A program made the position numbers and the translations under genes. This document shows positions 22,840 through 35,646 of a stretch of 64,000 nucleotides of DNA, piece by piece. Source of the stretch: Dipteris shenzhenensis (taxonomy: Eukaryota > Polypodiophyta > Polypodiopsida > Gleicheniales); the NCBI GenBank assembly GCA_047967505.1, contig CM106539.1, one strand, 5' to 3'. Position 1 is the stretch's first letter. Each line of letters starts with the position of its first letter. The notes under the pieces are model-generated. The model had not been told where the DNA came from. It ran no database searches and saw only the letters and a program-made list of their open reading frames with translations.

Positions 22840-24500
22840 TAAGTGGATTATATGCATCAAGGCTTGGCTGAGGATGCAATATACTCTTGTGTATGGCTTA
22901 GAGTAGAAGAGTTTTTTGTGGATCACTTAGAGTGTCATTATATTCCTCTTACTCATTTGAGGTTCTTCAAGTGTTGTAGAAATGTAGGTAGCATACCTCA
23001 CATTCCCTCTTTCTTGGAAATTTGATTTATCCCATCTCATACGTGCTTTCACGCATAGAGCTAGTATGGCTAGGATGGGAGCACACCATGATGATGCCTA
23101 TGCCTTATGTATGGTCGAGTGGGAGAGGTGAGAGTGAAGGAGAAATGAGAGGAAGAACATGCATTGAGAGAGTATCTGCAAGTTTGTTTTCCATTTTTCT
23201 ACTTCCCATTTGTTGCTTTCATTCAAATAGGTTACATTTTAGGTTTTTCATTGTAGGATAGATTCTTTTTATTAGATTAGTTTGTTGGCTCTTACTTGCT
23301 AGTGTACAAGTTTTTGTTTGGCCTCCTATGTCACTTCCAACATCATGTGGACACTTGGTGGTGCATTTGAGGCTATAGATTTTTGGTTCCATTACCAAAA
23401 CTAGCTCATAGGGAGTCTTCCAATAGAAGAAACAATGTACAAGGAAGCTATGAGGAAAAGAAGAACCAGTCTACAAAACAAGGTGATAGACATCAAGAAG
23501 TGGGACTTGTATGCATGGAAGAAAGGAAAGAAAATTCTCATTCTACACAATTGTGTGGAAAAGAGAACCAGTTTACCAGTAAGGATTCCTAAAGAAACTA
23601 CAATAGGAACTAGATTGAAAGGAGTCCTAAAGAAGCGGTCCAACAGGAGGCCTAAAGCCACTATAATAGAAGGTGTAAAGCAACTGCAGTATGAACTAGA
23701 TTGCAAGGAGGCTGCAAAAAGAGAAGACCCAGTTTGGAAGGAGGTAGTCAAATAACAAGTATCAACACTTTAAATAATATGCAACTTTTTAGGGCTGCAA
23801 AAGGTTAAAAGAGGATATAGAGCAATTCTATTATTTCACACTATCTAAATATGCACTTTTTTGAAAGGCTTGCTTTAAAAAGGTAGGAAGTGGGAGCAAG
23901 TTTTTGGTTAAAATGGTTTTTTGTAGGAAGTTTGAAGCAATAACAAATATCATGAGCTCATGTAAAAGAACAAGGTTTTGCATAAGTTCTAAACATTTGT
24001 AAAGGAAAAGAGAAACAAAAGGAGAGAAAGAGGAAGATCTCACTGGCTCTGATCCACAAATCATTGCAGACCAATGTAGATTGAACTCCTGTCCCTACCA
24101 CCCTCCTATTCCTATACGGGTACCTCTAGTGTTCCCTTGGTGAGACCTCTTCTTTATGTATGTAGTCCATGACCCTAACATCTCCCTAACATACCAATAT
24201 ATTTTGATGAATATCGCATGACGTCCAAATAAAAAAAAGCCTTTATGACTTTTCTCCTCTTTAGACATACTAAAGTGCTCTATGGCATAGAGGCAAGCTG
24301 ATATGTATATGCTAATGAAGGCAAGATTCTAGGGAGTTTGGGCCCAAATCTTTGGTTTAGCTCCTGAGAGAAAACATCTTGTCTTTCAATCTAGAATACA
24401 ACAGAAAAGTCTTTGCCATTTGGTTATGTCTTTCCTATATCTAAAGGAATGCATTCACCTTTTCTCTATCAAGCTTACTTTGGATAATGTATTACAATAT
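22840..24500. other. No recognised gene; two short open frames
   Basis: Includes a 106-codon plus frame at 23435-23755 rich in Lys and Arg (KRRTSLQNKVIDIKKW) that could be transposon-derived, but it has no recognisable motif or partner exon. Confidence 0.4.
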
Positions 24501-24504
24501 AGAT

Positions 24505-25150
24505 GGCACACTTGGGGGTGCATATAACATATTGCACAAATCAAGAAAATTTGATGATTTGCACAACAACAGGTTGTGTGCACCCACAACTTGCTACATG
24601 TGTAATAGGTTGAGTGTACCCCAACCTGTTGCATGTGCAACAGATTGGGGATGCACACAACCTGTTGCACAACTCAATAAAATTTGATGATTTGTGCAAC
24701 AAGTTGTGTGCACCTGAAGCCTGTTGCATGTGTAACAGGTTGATGTATGCCCAACCTGTTTCATCTACAAAGGTTGGGGGTATAGATAATCTGTTGCACA
24801 AATCAAGAAATTTTGATAACTTGTGCAATAGGTTGAGTGTACCCCCAACATTTCACATGTGCAGCAAGTTGGGGGTACATATAACCTATTGCACAAATTA
24901 CAAAAATTTGATGATCTATGCAATAGGTTGTGTGCACCCCCAACTTGTTGCATGTGCAATAGGTGGGGGGTATATAACATGTTGCATAAATTGAGAAAAC
25001 TTGATGATTTGTGCAACAAGTTGTATTCACCTCCAACATGTTGCATGTGCAATAGGTTGTGTGCACCCCCAGCTTGTTGTATGTGCAATAGGATGGGGGT
25101 GCACCCAACTTGCTGCACAAATCACCAAATTTTCTTGATTTGTGCAATAG
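24505..25150. repeat. Tandem repeat made of alternating dyads
   Basis: Units of 95-134 bp in which two imperfect palindromes alternate. One is TTGCACAAATCAA...TTGATGATTTGTGCAA (centres near 24548, 24682, 24810, 24905, 25000 and 25127). The other is built on CCAACCTGTTGCATGTGCAACAGGTTGG-like sequence. Each dyad could form a stem of a dozen or more base pairs. The Cys/Asn-rich frames on both strands are repeat translations. Confidence 0.8.
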
Positions 25151-25154
25151 ATGC

Positions 25155-25325
25155 ATTACCTCCTATTCCCTCCCCGCCCCCCCTCCCCCTCTCCCACCCC
25201 CTCCCCCATACTACTCCACCCCTCCTCTCCTCAACCCCTCCACCGCGTCCCCCCTCCCTCCTCCTCACCCCTCCTCCCCTCTTCCACTTCCTCTTCCTCC
25301 ACCTCCTAACCTCTGGCTCCCCCTA
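25155..25325. repeat. C-rich low-complexity tract
   Basis: CCCCTCC-type pyrimidine sequence with Pro-rich frame translations; no gene. Confidence 0.9.
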
Positions 25326-26100
25326 ATAGACAACAAGCACACAATAACATATTGTATGCCTTGTTCCAAGCAAATGGTGTATATTATGTGGCATCCACAT
25401 AAGAAACATCATGTATCTTATGTGGCATCCATGTAGAACACATGTGCATCCACAATATATTATGCAATCAAATGGTGTATCTATACACCACCTATATGTT
25501 TATTTCAACAAACTCTTCCAATCAAATGGTGTACCTATACACTACCTATTAGGCCATCTTTGTGTGGAGCTAACCATCTTGTTGAAAATTTACCCATCAA
25601 GATGTATTGAGTGGAGATCACCACTTAAAACTTTGGGGAATTTTGAGGTTTATTAGGTCATTTTTGTGTTGAAGTGGCCCATTTAGTGCTCCAAAAAACC
25701 CAATTTTAGAGTTCACCAAGTGATATTGAGTGGAGGTGACCAGTTCCCAAAAAAAGTCCAAACAAAGTGAGAAAGTCCAAATTTTTTGACTAGTGTGTTT
25801 TTCTTGCTATACACACCCTACCCCTCTCTCTTACTTTAGTCACCTTACTCTTCTTTTTTAAAATTTCATGTCTTTCACACTTTTTCTCATGTGGTATCAT
25901 CATTTTTTTGAGTAGTGAATTGCATCTATCATGTGCGCTATTGCACATTTCAAGCTTGGCCGAGCACACCCCTTATGGATGTTTCAGAGTTTAGAGAGAG
26001 GTTCCAAGGTTCAGGGTAGCATACATGGTGGAGAACTCATCTCCCTTGTAGATCATGGAGGTTAAGGGTTGAGGAACTAAGGGTCTAGGGGGAGCATAGG
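25326..26100. other. No gene recognised
   Basis: Includes short direct repeats of CAAATGGTGTAYCTATACAC type at 25460-25550. No protein-like frame. Confidence 0.5.
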
Positions 26101-26104
26101 AGTG

Positions 26105-26310
26105 GGAGAGGAAGAAGGTGTAAGAGCATGGGGGAAAGAAGAGAGAGGAGGGAGGAGGAGGAGGAGGAGGAGAAGGGAGGAGGAGGAGGAGGAGGGAGGA
26201 GGAGAAGGGAGAAAGAGGGAGGAGGAGGAGGAGGAGGAGGAGGAGGGAGGAGGAGGAGGAGGAAGAGGGAGGAGGAGAACGGGGGAGGAGGAGGGAGGAG
26301 GACTTTGCAT
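26105..26310. repeat. (GGA)n purine-rich microsatellite
   Basis: GGAGGAGGAGG-type trinucleotide repeat on the plus strand. The poly-Glu/Gly and poly-Ser/Pro/Leu frames here are shadows. Confidence 0.95.
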
Positions 26311-27390
26311 TCCACCTCCATCACACAACGCTGCACTAATAGCTACATGACTTGTATCCATAGCTATAATGATTTGTGGGCATCGATATTGTTTCTTGAG
26401 TATGCTATGATGAGCTTAGAGAAACACTTCAGGGATCTTGGACTGCATATCATGATTCCATTTTTTGAAAGTCCTTGCTTGTGATGGCACTCTAGGGTTT
26501 GCCTTGCTTCTTGCAATGATCATAGGATCATATCAGCTTTGTTCACCTAGAGCTTCAATATGACATTGTGCAGTATGATCCATCTTTTGTTCCACCTAGT
26601 GAGGCCCCCCAAGAATGTGTGCTCACCATCAACTACTCCTAGGAGCATTAATTCATCCCTTACATGATGTTATTGATAGCTCTTCTCCTCTCATGCTCCA
26701 CCATTTGAGGAAGACCCTCTTTGCACATCTATGGATACTTCATCGACACATTTGGAGATGCTAGCTCCTTCATCCCCACTTTTGGGCCATCCTGATCTTT
26801 CATTGATCGACACACCATCATTATCTTCATGCACCCCTTCATTTCATAATGCCATATATACTCCTCCCCATCTCATCACCACATAATATAATGGAATTCC
26901 CTTTCTTCATCAATGCGTACTTTATCTACAAATTTAGATATGATAGACCCATCATCCCAACTCCCAAGGCTTTTGTTTTTTATTTATGCTTATCAACAAC
27001 CATTCTTAGAGCATCAGCTCTCATAGCATATATATGTAGGATTCAAGCATGTACCTAAGAAGTTCTACTTGTGCTTCCTTGGCACCTTCTACACTGAGAT
27101 GTGCTTCATTGTTGACATTATCTTCATTGACGTCTTGGAGTTATTCACCTTCACTTGGGGAGCCACTTGACTTTCCTATTTTCATTTGGGACCTAGGTGG
27201 TACTATATAGTTTAGAGGTGGGGAAGCCTCCCTCACCTTAGTCATCATTGACATGGATTATTCAGTTATGATTAACAAGCCAGCTATACCCCTTGGGCCT
27301 TGAGCCACATTTACATATTCCTTTTAGTCTATATTGCATTTCCATATTTTTTACATTGCAAGGATAGAATGTGCTTGAGAGGTGGAGGCA
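26311..27390. other. No gene recognised; interior of the possible LTR element
   Basis: Scattered short open patches on the plus strand but many stops. No integrase or reverse-transcriptase motif could be identified. Confidence 0.4.
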
Positions 27391-27625
27391 TGTTAACGCA
27401 TTTCTAGGGTTAACACATTGGCCATCCATGTTTGATTAGATCTATTGTGTGTGCATTTGCACTACATCGTGTTACATTTTTGGGTGCACATAGAATATGG
27501 TCCAGACCACAGTTTTGGAGGATTACATTCACCTCCACATCCTATTTGTTGCAATCCACGTGACCTATCATTGTATGGCCTATGGCATAGAGGATTTTCT
27601 CTTCTTTTATATATATAGAGCATGG

Positions 27626-29435
27626 TGAAAAGAGTACTCATTCCCTCTAGTCCTAGTTGAAATTCACTGTTGTGGACTTGTGTCTCGGTCCCTCCTCTAC
27701 AAGAGAAGAAACAAATGTCAAAATAATGTTATGACTCTAATCCACCTCTATCTTCTCTTCCTCTCTACCTTGTTGCAACAAACATATAGATGAATTGTAA
27801 GACAAAAATGTAATGAAGATACAATATTCAAAGTGAAATCACTTCATTACCTTGAAACTATGTGTTATTACTTTTGAAGTTGAGTCTATGTGCTGCAATA
27901 AGGTGTAGAAAGAGGCAAAAATGATAGAACACCCTTTCTTCATACTTCTTCTGAGAAGAATCAGGCCTCACCTTTGATTTCTAAGAAGAGAGTAGTAATT
28001 TATAGATGAATGAAAGTGATAACAAAATAGGAGAGAAGAGGGACGAATAGAGCATGGACGAAAGTTTTCCCTGAGAGATTTTCATAGGACTAAGAAAAAC
28101 ATGAACAAAGAGGAGGGGAAATGACTAATCAAGAGTAGAATAGAGATAGTTTGAAACAAGGAGCTAGAAGATGGAGGGACTATGCTTTTTGAGTGCATGG
28201 AGGAGTTGAAACGTTTTGAAAGAGAGAGAACAATGAGAGATTTGGTTTGGAAGTCAGAGTTGGCTGAATTAGAAGGAAAACGTGAGCATAATTCTAGTTT
28301 AGGGCTAGATTAGATGGGAGGAAGACAAGGAGGCTTGACATGGTTAGGCTAGACTTGTCATGGGCAATATTTTATTGTGAAGCACCAATGATATTTTTGG
28401 GGTATTTTGGAAAAAAGGAATTTTCCCTAGAATCGGGGAGCCTTTGTTACAGAGAAGTCCACATGGCATAATCTCCTTGAAGGATTCCATATTCCTTTAT
28501 CCAGGCCTCTAATATTTTGATAATTCTCTCAAAAGGGACCCTTTTTTAGTCCAAAATTTCTGTAATGAGATTCCAAACATCAACTGATATAAATGTAACC
28601 TCAATAAAGATGAGATACTGGTGTCTATCCGACCATATGTTGCTTGCAAATTTAGGATCAAAAGCAATCCCGTAGTTTTGACATCTGAGCACCATCATAT
28701 AAGGGTGTTCATTGCAACTCTTGCATGATGATCTTGGACTCAGACATCATGTGTAAATGTGACATTGTGCATCTAAAAGTCCCACCAATCATGTCATACA
28801 TACCCTCATCTTGGATCTAAGAGAGACTATACTCATCTCATACATCAAGAGAGCTATCCTTACGCTACAAGTGTGATCTATGCATCTCTCCAGAACTTGC
28901 TGAAGCTCATCTAAATCTTTGATTGCATGGCTAAGTCACATGCAAGTATGGGAGCGTTTGGTGCTCTTTTTCCCTCCTGGCCCTATATTATAGTTTCATG
29001 TAAGTAATGTTGGTGTATGAAATACACATTAAATCATGAACTTGAACATCATTGACTCACCAATGAACAAGCGTAATTAACTTAAGGAATTTGAAAATCA
29101 TCTTGCAAAGCCTTTCCATAATCTCATATGTTTGCAGGACAAGACAACACTCATGTTGAATTTCTCACTTGTAGCATGTACAAGGGCAAAAGCCAACCCT
29201 TTGCAATTTTATTCTTTCATCCTATCTCATTTTCTAAGTCTTTGATTTTGTTTTGGGTTGCTTTTGTGCATATGCAAGAAATCATGGACACATATGACCC
29301 TAGACATAAAAACTATGTCCTTTTATTGTCCCTCCCTCAAATCTATGAGAAAAAATAGTGAGAAGATGAGGGAAGAAAGGGGAAAGCTTTTTCTTGGTTA
29401 CTTCTATCCTTTGATAGTGGCCCCCTCAGGGCTAC
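27626..29435. other. No gene recognised
   Basis: AT-rich spacer. A diverged satellite piece (CAAACATCAACTG, AAAGATGAGATACTGGTGTC) occurs at about 28575-28640, related to the array at 9975-11475. Confidence 0.5.
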
Positions 29436-29439
29436 CTGC

Positions 29440-29760
29440 CTTCCCTTTTTCCCTCTATTCTCATTTTCCTATCCTCTTTCCCTTACCCTTCCCCTTCCCC
29501 TTCTCCTTCCCCTTCCCCTTCCCCTTACCCATACCATTCCCCTTACCTTGCCCCTTCCCGTACCCCTTTCCCTTCCTCTTTCCCACCAATTCCCTTCCCC
29601 ATTCTCAGAACAAACCCTTTCCCCCTGCCTGCCCATTCTATTTCCCCTTCCCACCCATGCCCTCTACCATTCCCATTCCCCTTGGCCATAGCATCTCCCT
29701 TCCCCTTCCCCTTCCCATTCCCATTGCCCATACCACTTTCTTCCCCTTCCCCAAACTTGA
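29440..29760. repeat. (CCCTTC)n low-complexity tract
   Basis: Imperfect CCCTTC/CCCATT hexamer repeat. Frames through it read Pro-Phe or Gly-Arg/Lys repeats. Confidence 0.9.
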
Positions 29761-29802
29761 TTGTTTTTGTATAGGAACAAAATGTGGAGAGAAAAAATAA
29801 CT

Positions 29803-29805
29803 ATT

Positions 29806-29865
<60 letters not shown>

Positions 29866-29868
29866 CAG
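29803..29868. repeat. (TA)n(GA)n microsatellite
   Basis: A TA run followed directly by a GA run. Confidence 0.95.
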
Positions 29869-31524
29869 TAGCTGAAGCTATTGTGTTTGTGGTTGTATCT
29901 TGCAAACATAGGCTTTCAATGTACTCAATAACCTATTGGATGAGAATACAGAGCACAGATAACAATTTGGTGCATATCACCTATAGCCACCTACCAAATT
30001 CTATGACTAATACCAATCTTCCAGTAAAGTCGAATGAGTTCAAGAAAGTGTAGCTCACATACCATTTCTACATTTTGAATGACAAAAAAAATGACACCTT
30101 GTTTGTCCCACATGCTTTTCTATTAAACTACTATTGGTTAACCAAAGGTCATCTCCAAGTAAAGGAAACGATCAAATAACATTGGGTGTGGTCATATGGT
30201 GCTTCCTCTCAACTTAAATTATCACATGGATTCTACTTTGTTGCAAGGTTTAAATCTCTCACGAGTCTAAACATGTTGTGGAATTTCTTTGGAATTAAGC
30301 CCTTGGGGCACCAACTCAATATGTATTATGTTAATACCCTCATCCAAAATCTAGGGTATGGGGGGACAAGGTCCATATATACTATGAATGTATTTCGTAC
30401 AAAAGTTTTAAATATGTAAGCAAAAAACATGCAATCTCTAGTCCTCCCTACCACAAAGCATAAGGTTTATACTTCAAAAAATATGAAATATTTTAAGATT
30501 TATACATAGTTTTCATAATATGTGAGACCCAGGGGAGGGGGGATCTTTTGGAGTAGGGGGGTTTAAACAAAAATACACAAAAATCTAAAAACCCAAGTAC
30601 TTTCAAAATCATGTCACTTTTCATGCGTTACCCAAATTTCAAGGTGTAGGACACAAAGTTTGTATATGGGTATTTCACACAAGCAACTTTGCCTCAAAAC
30701 ACAACAGATTTCCTACTTTGGCAAGACATGCATCATGGGAGATTTTGAGAGTTGTAAGGACATTGCAATGAAATAATGGAAGCTATGCTAGATGTATCCT
30801 TTGCATCATGACTTTGTCAAAGAGACAAACACTTGACCATATTTTAGGGGGGAGTTTGACAACCAAATTGATGCAATAAAAGAGAGGGATAACTTTGGAG
30901 ATGTTCTCACTGACTCTGAGGAGAATGAGGAAGATGACCCATACTTTGTGTGGCAATGTACCACAAACCCAAACAAAAAGTGAAGGAAGCATCTAAGGAT
31001 CATTGGGGAAAAACCTATGAGAAAGTTAAGTAGTGGTTAGAGGTATTTGGTATGAGAGGACATCCAAAAAATGCTACAGATATAGACTCTTTAGATAAGT
31101 TCAGCCACATGCATTTGTCTACTCTCATATATTCAGAGCTTTTAAGTTTCAAATGCAAGTTGTGCCTAGAGGAAACAAGGGTAAAATGCTCTTCAAAATA
31201 GTGAATACACTCACCGGAACATCATGGGTTCTCCTACAAGCATCAAAGAGATTGAGCTAATCAACTGCTAAATGCTTAGAAACCACTGAGCTAGGTCCCA
31301 TCCAACCAAAGCCATTAGAAAGCCACAAAATAGTTATGGAATCAACCTCATGCTCTTGTGTGAAAGTGCCATAACAATTGAATGTCCTAGGCTAAGTTCC
31401 ATCACAATTCAATGTCCTATGATATAAGGGGGGTGAAGAAAAAGTCTACATCAAATATCTACTCTCAAGCAAGTTTTTTCAAGCCTTGAATTTGAAGAGT
31501 AGCCTAAATTTTCATTTTGAAGAG
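29869..31524. other. No gene recognised
   Basis: AT-rich DNA. A plus-strand patch at about 30847-30980 reads an acidic segment (DVLTDSEENEEDDPYF) but is short and followed by stops; it may be a transposon gag or ORF1 remnant. Confidence 0.4.
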
Positions 31525-31755
31525 TCATCCTTCGGGTCTCCAGGGTTCACTATGTATAAACCTTATATATGGAGTGCATTCATGACGTATTTATTAAACC
31601 TCTTATCTCTTTTTGCTATTCAACCTCTAAATTTTCTTCCAATTTCTTTTCATGGCACCCTTTTGTATGTGGAAATTTAAGAAAAAATGAAATTAATTAT
31701 GCCCTTCTATGAAACTCACCTGATAGTCACATATATTATTGAGTGACCCCTTTGA
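31525..31755. mobile_element. Diverged copy of the inverted-repeat element
   Basis: Left side reads GGTTCACTATGTATAAACC and right side TATTGAGTGACCCCTTTGAG, matching the ends of the family at 19651. The termini are mutated and no clean flanking duplication was found, so the borders are approximate. Confidence 0.55.
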
Positions 31756-32109
31756 GCTTTTAGTTAATATGATTTTGATCATTTTTTGAGGGCACTAACA
31801 CTTCTTTTTGTTTTTGAAGGTTTAGATCTCTCTTGCCCTTGTCAAGAAGGGAAAATTCCCTTTAAAGGGCTTTGCAGTCTTCAAATATAGGGACCAATCT
31901 ATTACAAAATAGTTTTATAACATTTAAGAATTATAGAGAAAATGACCTCTAGTGTATAGCTTACAATTCATATCTCAAAATTGAAATTCCAAAATTCAAA
32001 CAATAAGAAGGCCAAGCTGCAAAGCAACTAGACACCACCCAAATGGACTCAAAATATGAAAGTGAGGAATTCAAATATATTCAATCATCAAACAAGTATC
32101 ATGATTCAA

Positions 32110-33909
32110 TTAATCAATCATCAAAAAGGTATCATGATTGAACTTTGATACATCATTAAAAAAACAAACATCAAGATGATAATTGAGTCTCAAGTCACAT
32201 GCCAAGAGTGAGCCAGTGACGACTAAGAAAATAACTTCCCTAGTCCGCCGGCTACTTCTTTTTTCCCTTATTATGGGTGGAGGTCCACAACTTGTCTTCT
32301 CGTGATTGGCAGCCTTCCTTTTTGGTGGAGGTCCACAAGTTGGCTCCCCTAGATTTACCTTCTTTTTGGATAGAGTTTCCTCAGCAATCTCTCCATGCAT
32401 TTCCTAGATAGCTCCCACCTTCTTCTCCATATGATAGTTTCATAAAGTAGGCATATCTGATCTACCCACATTTTAGGAAAGGATTTTCACACAGTGTACA
32501 AGTTGATGTTTCATTCATGCATAATGCAAAGCAATAGAGGTGCACAAGCTGCAAACACATGGGTCATCGAATGTGGCAATAATATATGATGTGGCCACTA
32601 TATATTGTGTACTTTTCATGGTGTTGCATATCTAGAGGAGAACATTTAGATTTTACATATGTTACTGAGAGAATGTCTATCTACGACTACTCATTGGCAA
32701 GTTATTTCTTTGTTCCTTAACTTGAGGGTGCAAATATTCTCTCCTTGGGGGGGTCACTCATCATATGTAACCCTATCACATGAGTTCAACAGAAGGATAT
32801 TTTTTATTTCTAAAATTTACAGAAATATATATACATAAGGGACTATTTAAAATAGTTTTGGAAAAAAATTACAGATTTGTATAGAAAAGGGGTACATTTT
32901 ATTGATGAAAATTTTACAAATAAGGGATTTTAAAAATAGGCCTTGAATGCACGTGATATAGAGGGTTTATACATAGTGACCCCCGCGAGATTCTCTCATA
33001 GATGCTCCAATTTTATTTGATGTTGACAACGGCAAGATTGGAGGCCTCTAGTTATTTTTGAGCCATTTCAGTTTGCTCTAGAACCTTTGAGTGGGTAGTA
33101 TGCAAGAGAATAGAGTGCAAGAGGGTCACTCTACCATCCAATATAGCACAATGGGTAGCCTACCTCTCACCATTATCAATAGCCTTACCAACCTCTTGTA
33201 CAGTTGCATTGTGCTCAAGTTTTAATTTGTAGAACATCTCCCTCCAATATGCCATCATTTCATCTTTCATGTAGCCGCTCTTTGCCCAATTTGAATCCTA
33301 AGAATTTTTAATGGCTTTCAAAAATTCATGTAGCCCCCCTAATACTGCTCTAGTTTCCTCATGATCCTTTTGCAGATTGTCTTGATTGCTACCTTTTTAA
33401 GTATTCAATGCATTTTGCATATCACAAAACTGCTTAGTAGATGCACTCCTATCTCATTGGCCTGACATGATAGTGGGGGATTGAGCTCAAAACTATTATT
33501 CAAGTTGGTTAACATGGTTTTGGTGATTACCTTTAAATAGGAGACTTCACCTTCACATAGATGCTCTATCACTACCTAAACTTACTAGTACTCATGGTTC
33601 CTTGAGTATCCAAAAAGAAATGCTTTATATTTTTGTTATAACTTTTTGAACTTCTTAAGGAAACCTTGAAACTTTGACTCCACCATAGTTGCTAATCTAC
33701 ACAAGGGGGAATTCCTTCACAAGTTCATGTTTCTTCCATAGATGCTCTAAGAAACCAGTGTGCAAACTACCTCGAGGGAATTTTAGCTCTTCCTCAATCA
33801 TCTTTGTCCTGATTTGGATTTTAGTACTCCCACAAGGCATCCATCCTTCACATTCATTTGTCTCATATTTTTTTGTGTAAGTATCAATGGAGAGAGCACT
33901 TGGAAACAT
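32110..33909 (-). pseudogene. Decayed coding-like region, unidentified, split by an element copy
   Basis: Minus-strand open patches with stops and shifts. From the Met at 33909 they include KKYETNECEGWMPCG, HTGFLEHLWKKHELVKEF, SGYMKDEMMAYWREMFYKL and ATVQEVGKAIDNGE, then, beyond the element at 32743-32990, a patch with two CGPPP repeats (CGPPPKRKAANHEK, near 32330). The central part looks coiled-coil-like. A transposon ORF1 or gag remnant is possible; no family is recognised. Confidence 0.3.
32743..32990. mobile_element. 248-bp inverted-repeat element, copy 2
   Basis: Opposite orientation to copy 1. The ends CCTTGGGGGGGTCACT and AGTGACCCCCGCGAGA are flanked by a perfect 6-bp duplication TTCTCT (32737-32742 and 32991-32996). 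It has the same AT-rich interior with GAAAAGGGGTACATTTTATT and CACGTGATATAGAGGGTTTA. Confidence 0.85.
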
Positions 33910-35015
33910 TGGATGTCATGATTATAAGACTAGCTAGAATAGTGGACCCACTAGATATCGCAAAGTAGCTCGCTAGAGGGATTGGACCTCAAAGTGTGCT
34001 TCTTCTGAGACTTTGAAATCAATACAAGGAAAAAAAAGGTGATTAATACGAGGAACAAAATTTGTAGAGAGAAGGCTTGAAATTTCAAGGAGTAAGAAAA
34101 GAAAGTTGTAGGGAGAAGGCTTGCAAGGTGCAAGGATTACAAGGAGTAAGTAGGAGTGTAAGGAGTAAGCAACAGAGGATGGAAAGAGTCAAGATGGCCA
34201 GAGTGGAAGATGGTGCATCTCTAATACCACAATGGAAGCAATCAATTACAACCACTAGGCTGACATGGGTAACTTAATTGGCTTAATTGGGACATGGAAA
34301 CTTTTAGTAATGATGGTGCACCTCTAATTTAGTGATTCTATGCACTATGATGGAGTCATGATTGACTTAATTGGCTTACCTGGGATGTGTTCTAGCATTC
34401 AATTACATGTGTGACTGCACTACTAGTTAATAGTTAGTGTGCTCCATTAATTAGTGAGCACTAGTCATTATCTCACTTAACAGGATTAGTTTATCTTAAC
34501 TTAACAGAATTGGTTATGTAATGTAACATAACAATATCTAGGAAAGGGCTAGTTAATTAGCTTAAAATCATGGAGCTAAGAGCACCATTCAGGTGAAGTC
34601 ATGTTTTGCTGAGAGGCCTCGGAGTTGTTGGATTAGAATTAAGTGGGATGACTTAATTTTGTTTCTTTTGGCTGTGGACTTGCATGCAATTATAGCCACT
34701 TGGCTTTCATGTGGTTATAGTCACTTGGCTTGCATGATGAGACCTCTAATTATTTTCTATATGCTTCTAATGTTATTGTAACCCAACCCCTAAATTTGGC
34801 ACTCCAAAGGGGGTTCGGCCCTTGCCTCCCCCTTTGATAGAAGTGCCATATTGGAAAAAGTTTCTTGTAGTGCCCTTCAAAAATTAATCAAAAAATTCCT
34901 CTTAAATAGCCCTTCAAATTCCAAATTATCTTTCAAAAATAACCTTGGTATGCCACGTCTACTTCTAGCATAGATACAAAGCAAGAATTGGCTATTTAAA
35001 GTGCCAAACTGCTAG
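33910..35015. other. No gene recognised
   Basis: AT-rich spacer with short internal repeats (GGCTTGMAATTTCAAGGAGTAAG type near 34075-34150; CACTTGGCTTKCATG near 34700-34735). Confidence 0.5.
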
Positions 35016-35021
35016 TGCTAT

Positions 35022-35268
35022 TCTCGGGGGGTCACTCATCATATGTAACCCTATCACGTGAGTTCCACAAAAGGATATTTTTTATTTCTAAAATTTACAG
35101 AAATAAATATACATAAGGGGCTATTTAAAATAGATTTGGAAAAAATTTACAGATTTGTATAGAAAAGGGGTACATTTTATTAATGAAAAATTTACGGATA
35201 AGGGATTTTAGAAATAGGCCTTGAACGCACGTGATATAGAGGGTTTATACATAGTGACCCCCCCGAGG
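35022..35268. mobile_element. 247-bp inverted-repeat element, copy 3
   Basis: The ends TCTCGGGGGGTCACTCAT and AGTGACCCCCCCGAGG are flanked by a perfect 6-bp duplication TGCTAT (35016-35021 and 35269-35274). Very similar to copy 2 and in the same orientation. Confidence 0.87.
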
Positions 35269-35646
35269 TGCTATTCAATTTCTTCTCAACTTCACATTGC
35301 TCCACCACCATCTTTGATCACCCTTATCTCCTACTCCACCATTCTCATTTCCTGCTCCACTACCTTGTTTTGATGATGCACCCTCATGTATTGCTCCATC
35401 CTTGTCTCCACCACTCTCGTCTCCAAGTTCACGCTCCTACTCCACCCCATGTCTCAATGCTAGCTGACTCCATTCTTGATTCTAGATACCACCAAAGTGG
35501 TGACACTTCTTTCCTATGACTGGATATTGGGTGAATTTGTTACTAGACCCTCAATGGGTGGGTAATCTGCCAAATTCAATATCCATAAATCGTGTGCATG
35601 AGTCATTCGCTGAGGGAGTTTATTTGCATGCTCTATATGGGTTGCA

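Larger units (their letters stand above)
22380..27625 (+). mobile_element. Possible decayed LTR retrotransposon
   Basis: A block of about 235 bp starting TGTTAGCCCG at 22380 recurs in the same orientation at 27391 (TGTTAACGCA), with shared landmarks TTTGCACTACATCGTG, CACATCCTATT, GTTGCAATC and TCATTGTATG. Just before the second copy is a purine run, GAGAGGTGGAGG, as expected of a polypurine tract before a 3' LTR, and TG is the usual LTR start. Against it: no primer-binding site was recognised after the first copy and no gag, protease or reverse-transcriptase motif in the interior, which is rich in simple repeats. A pair of dispersed repeats is the alternative. Confidence 0.3.

Noticed and set aside
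24505-25150. CRISPR-like array
   Set aside because: Spacing is irregular, the spacers are themselves repeats, there are no cas genes, and the setting is a plant nuclear genome.
26077-26361. Ser/Pro/Leu-rich and Glu/Gly-rich frames
   Set aside because: Shadows of the GGA microsatellite.
29258-29800. 180-codon Pro/Phe-rich frame
   Set aside because: Follows the CCCTTC repeat and has no conserved features outside it.
30520-30620. G-rich stretch as a further end of the 248-bp element
   Set aside because: The GGGGTCACT core and the interior landmarks are absent.
32743-35268. Copies 2 and 3 as the two LTRs of one retroelement
   Set aside because: Each copy has its own inverted ends and its own different 6-bp duplication, so they are independent insertions.
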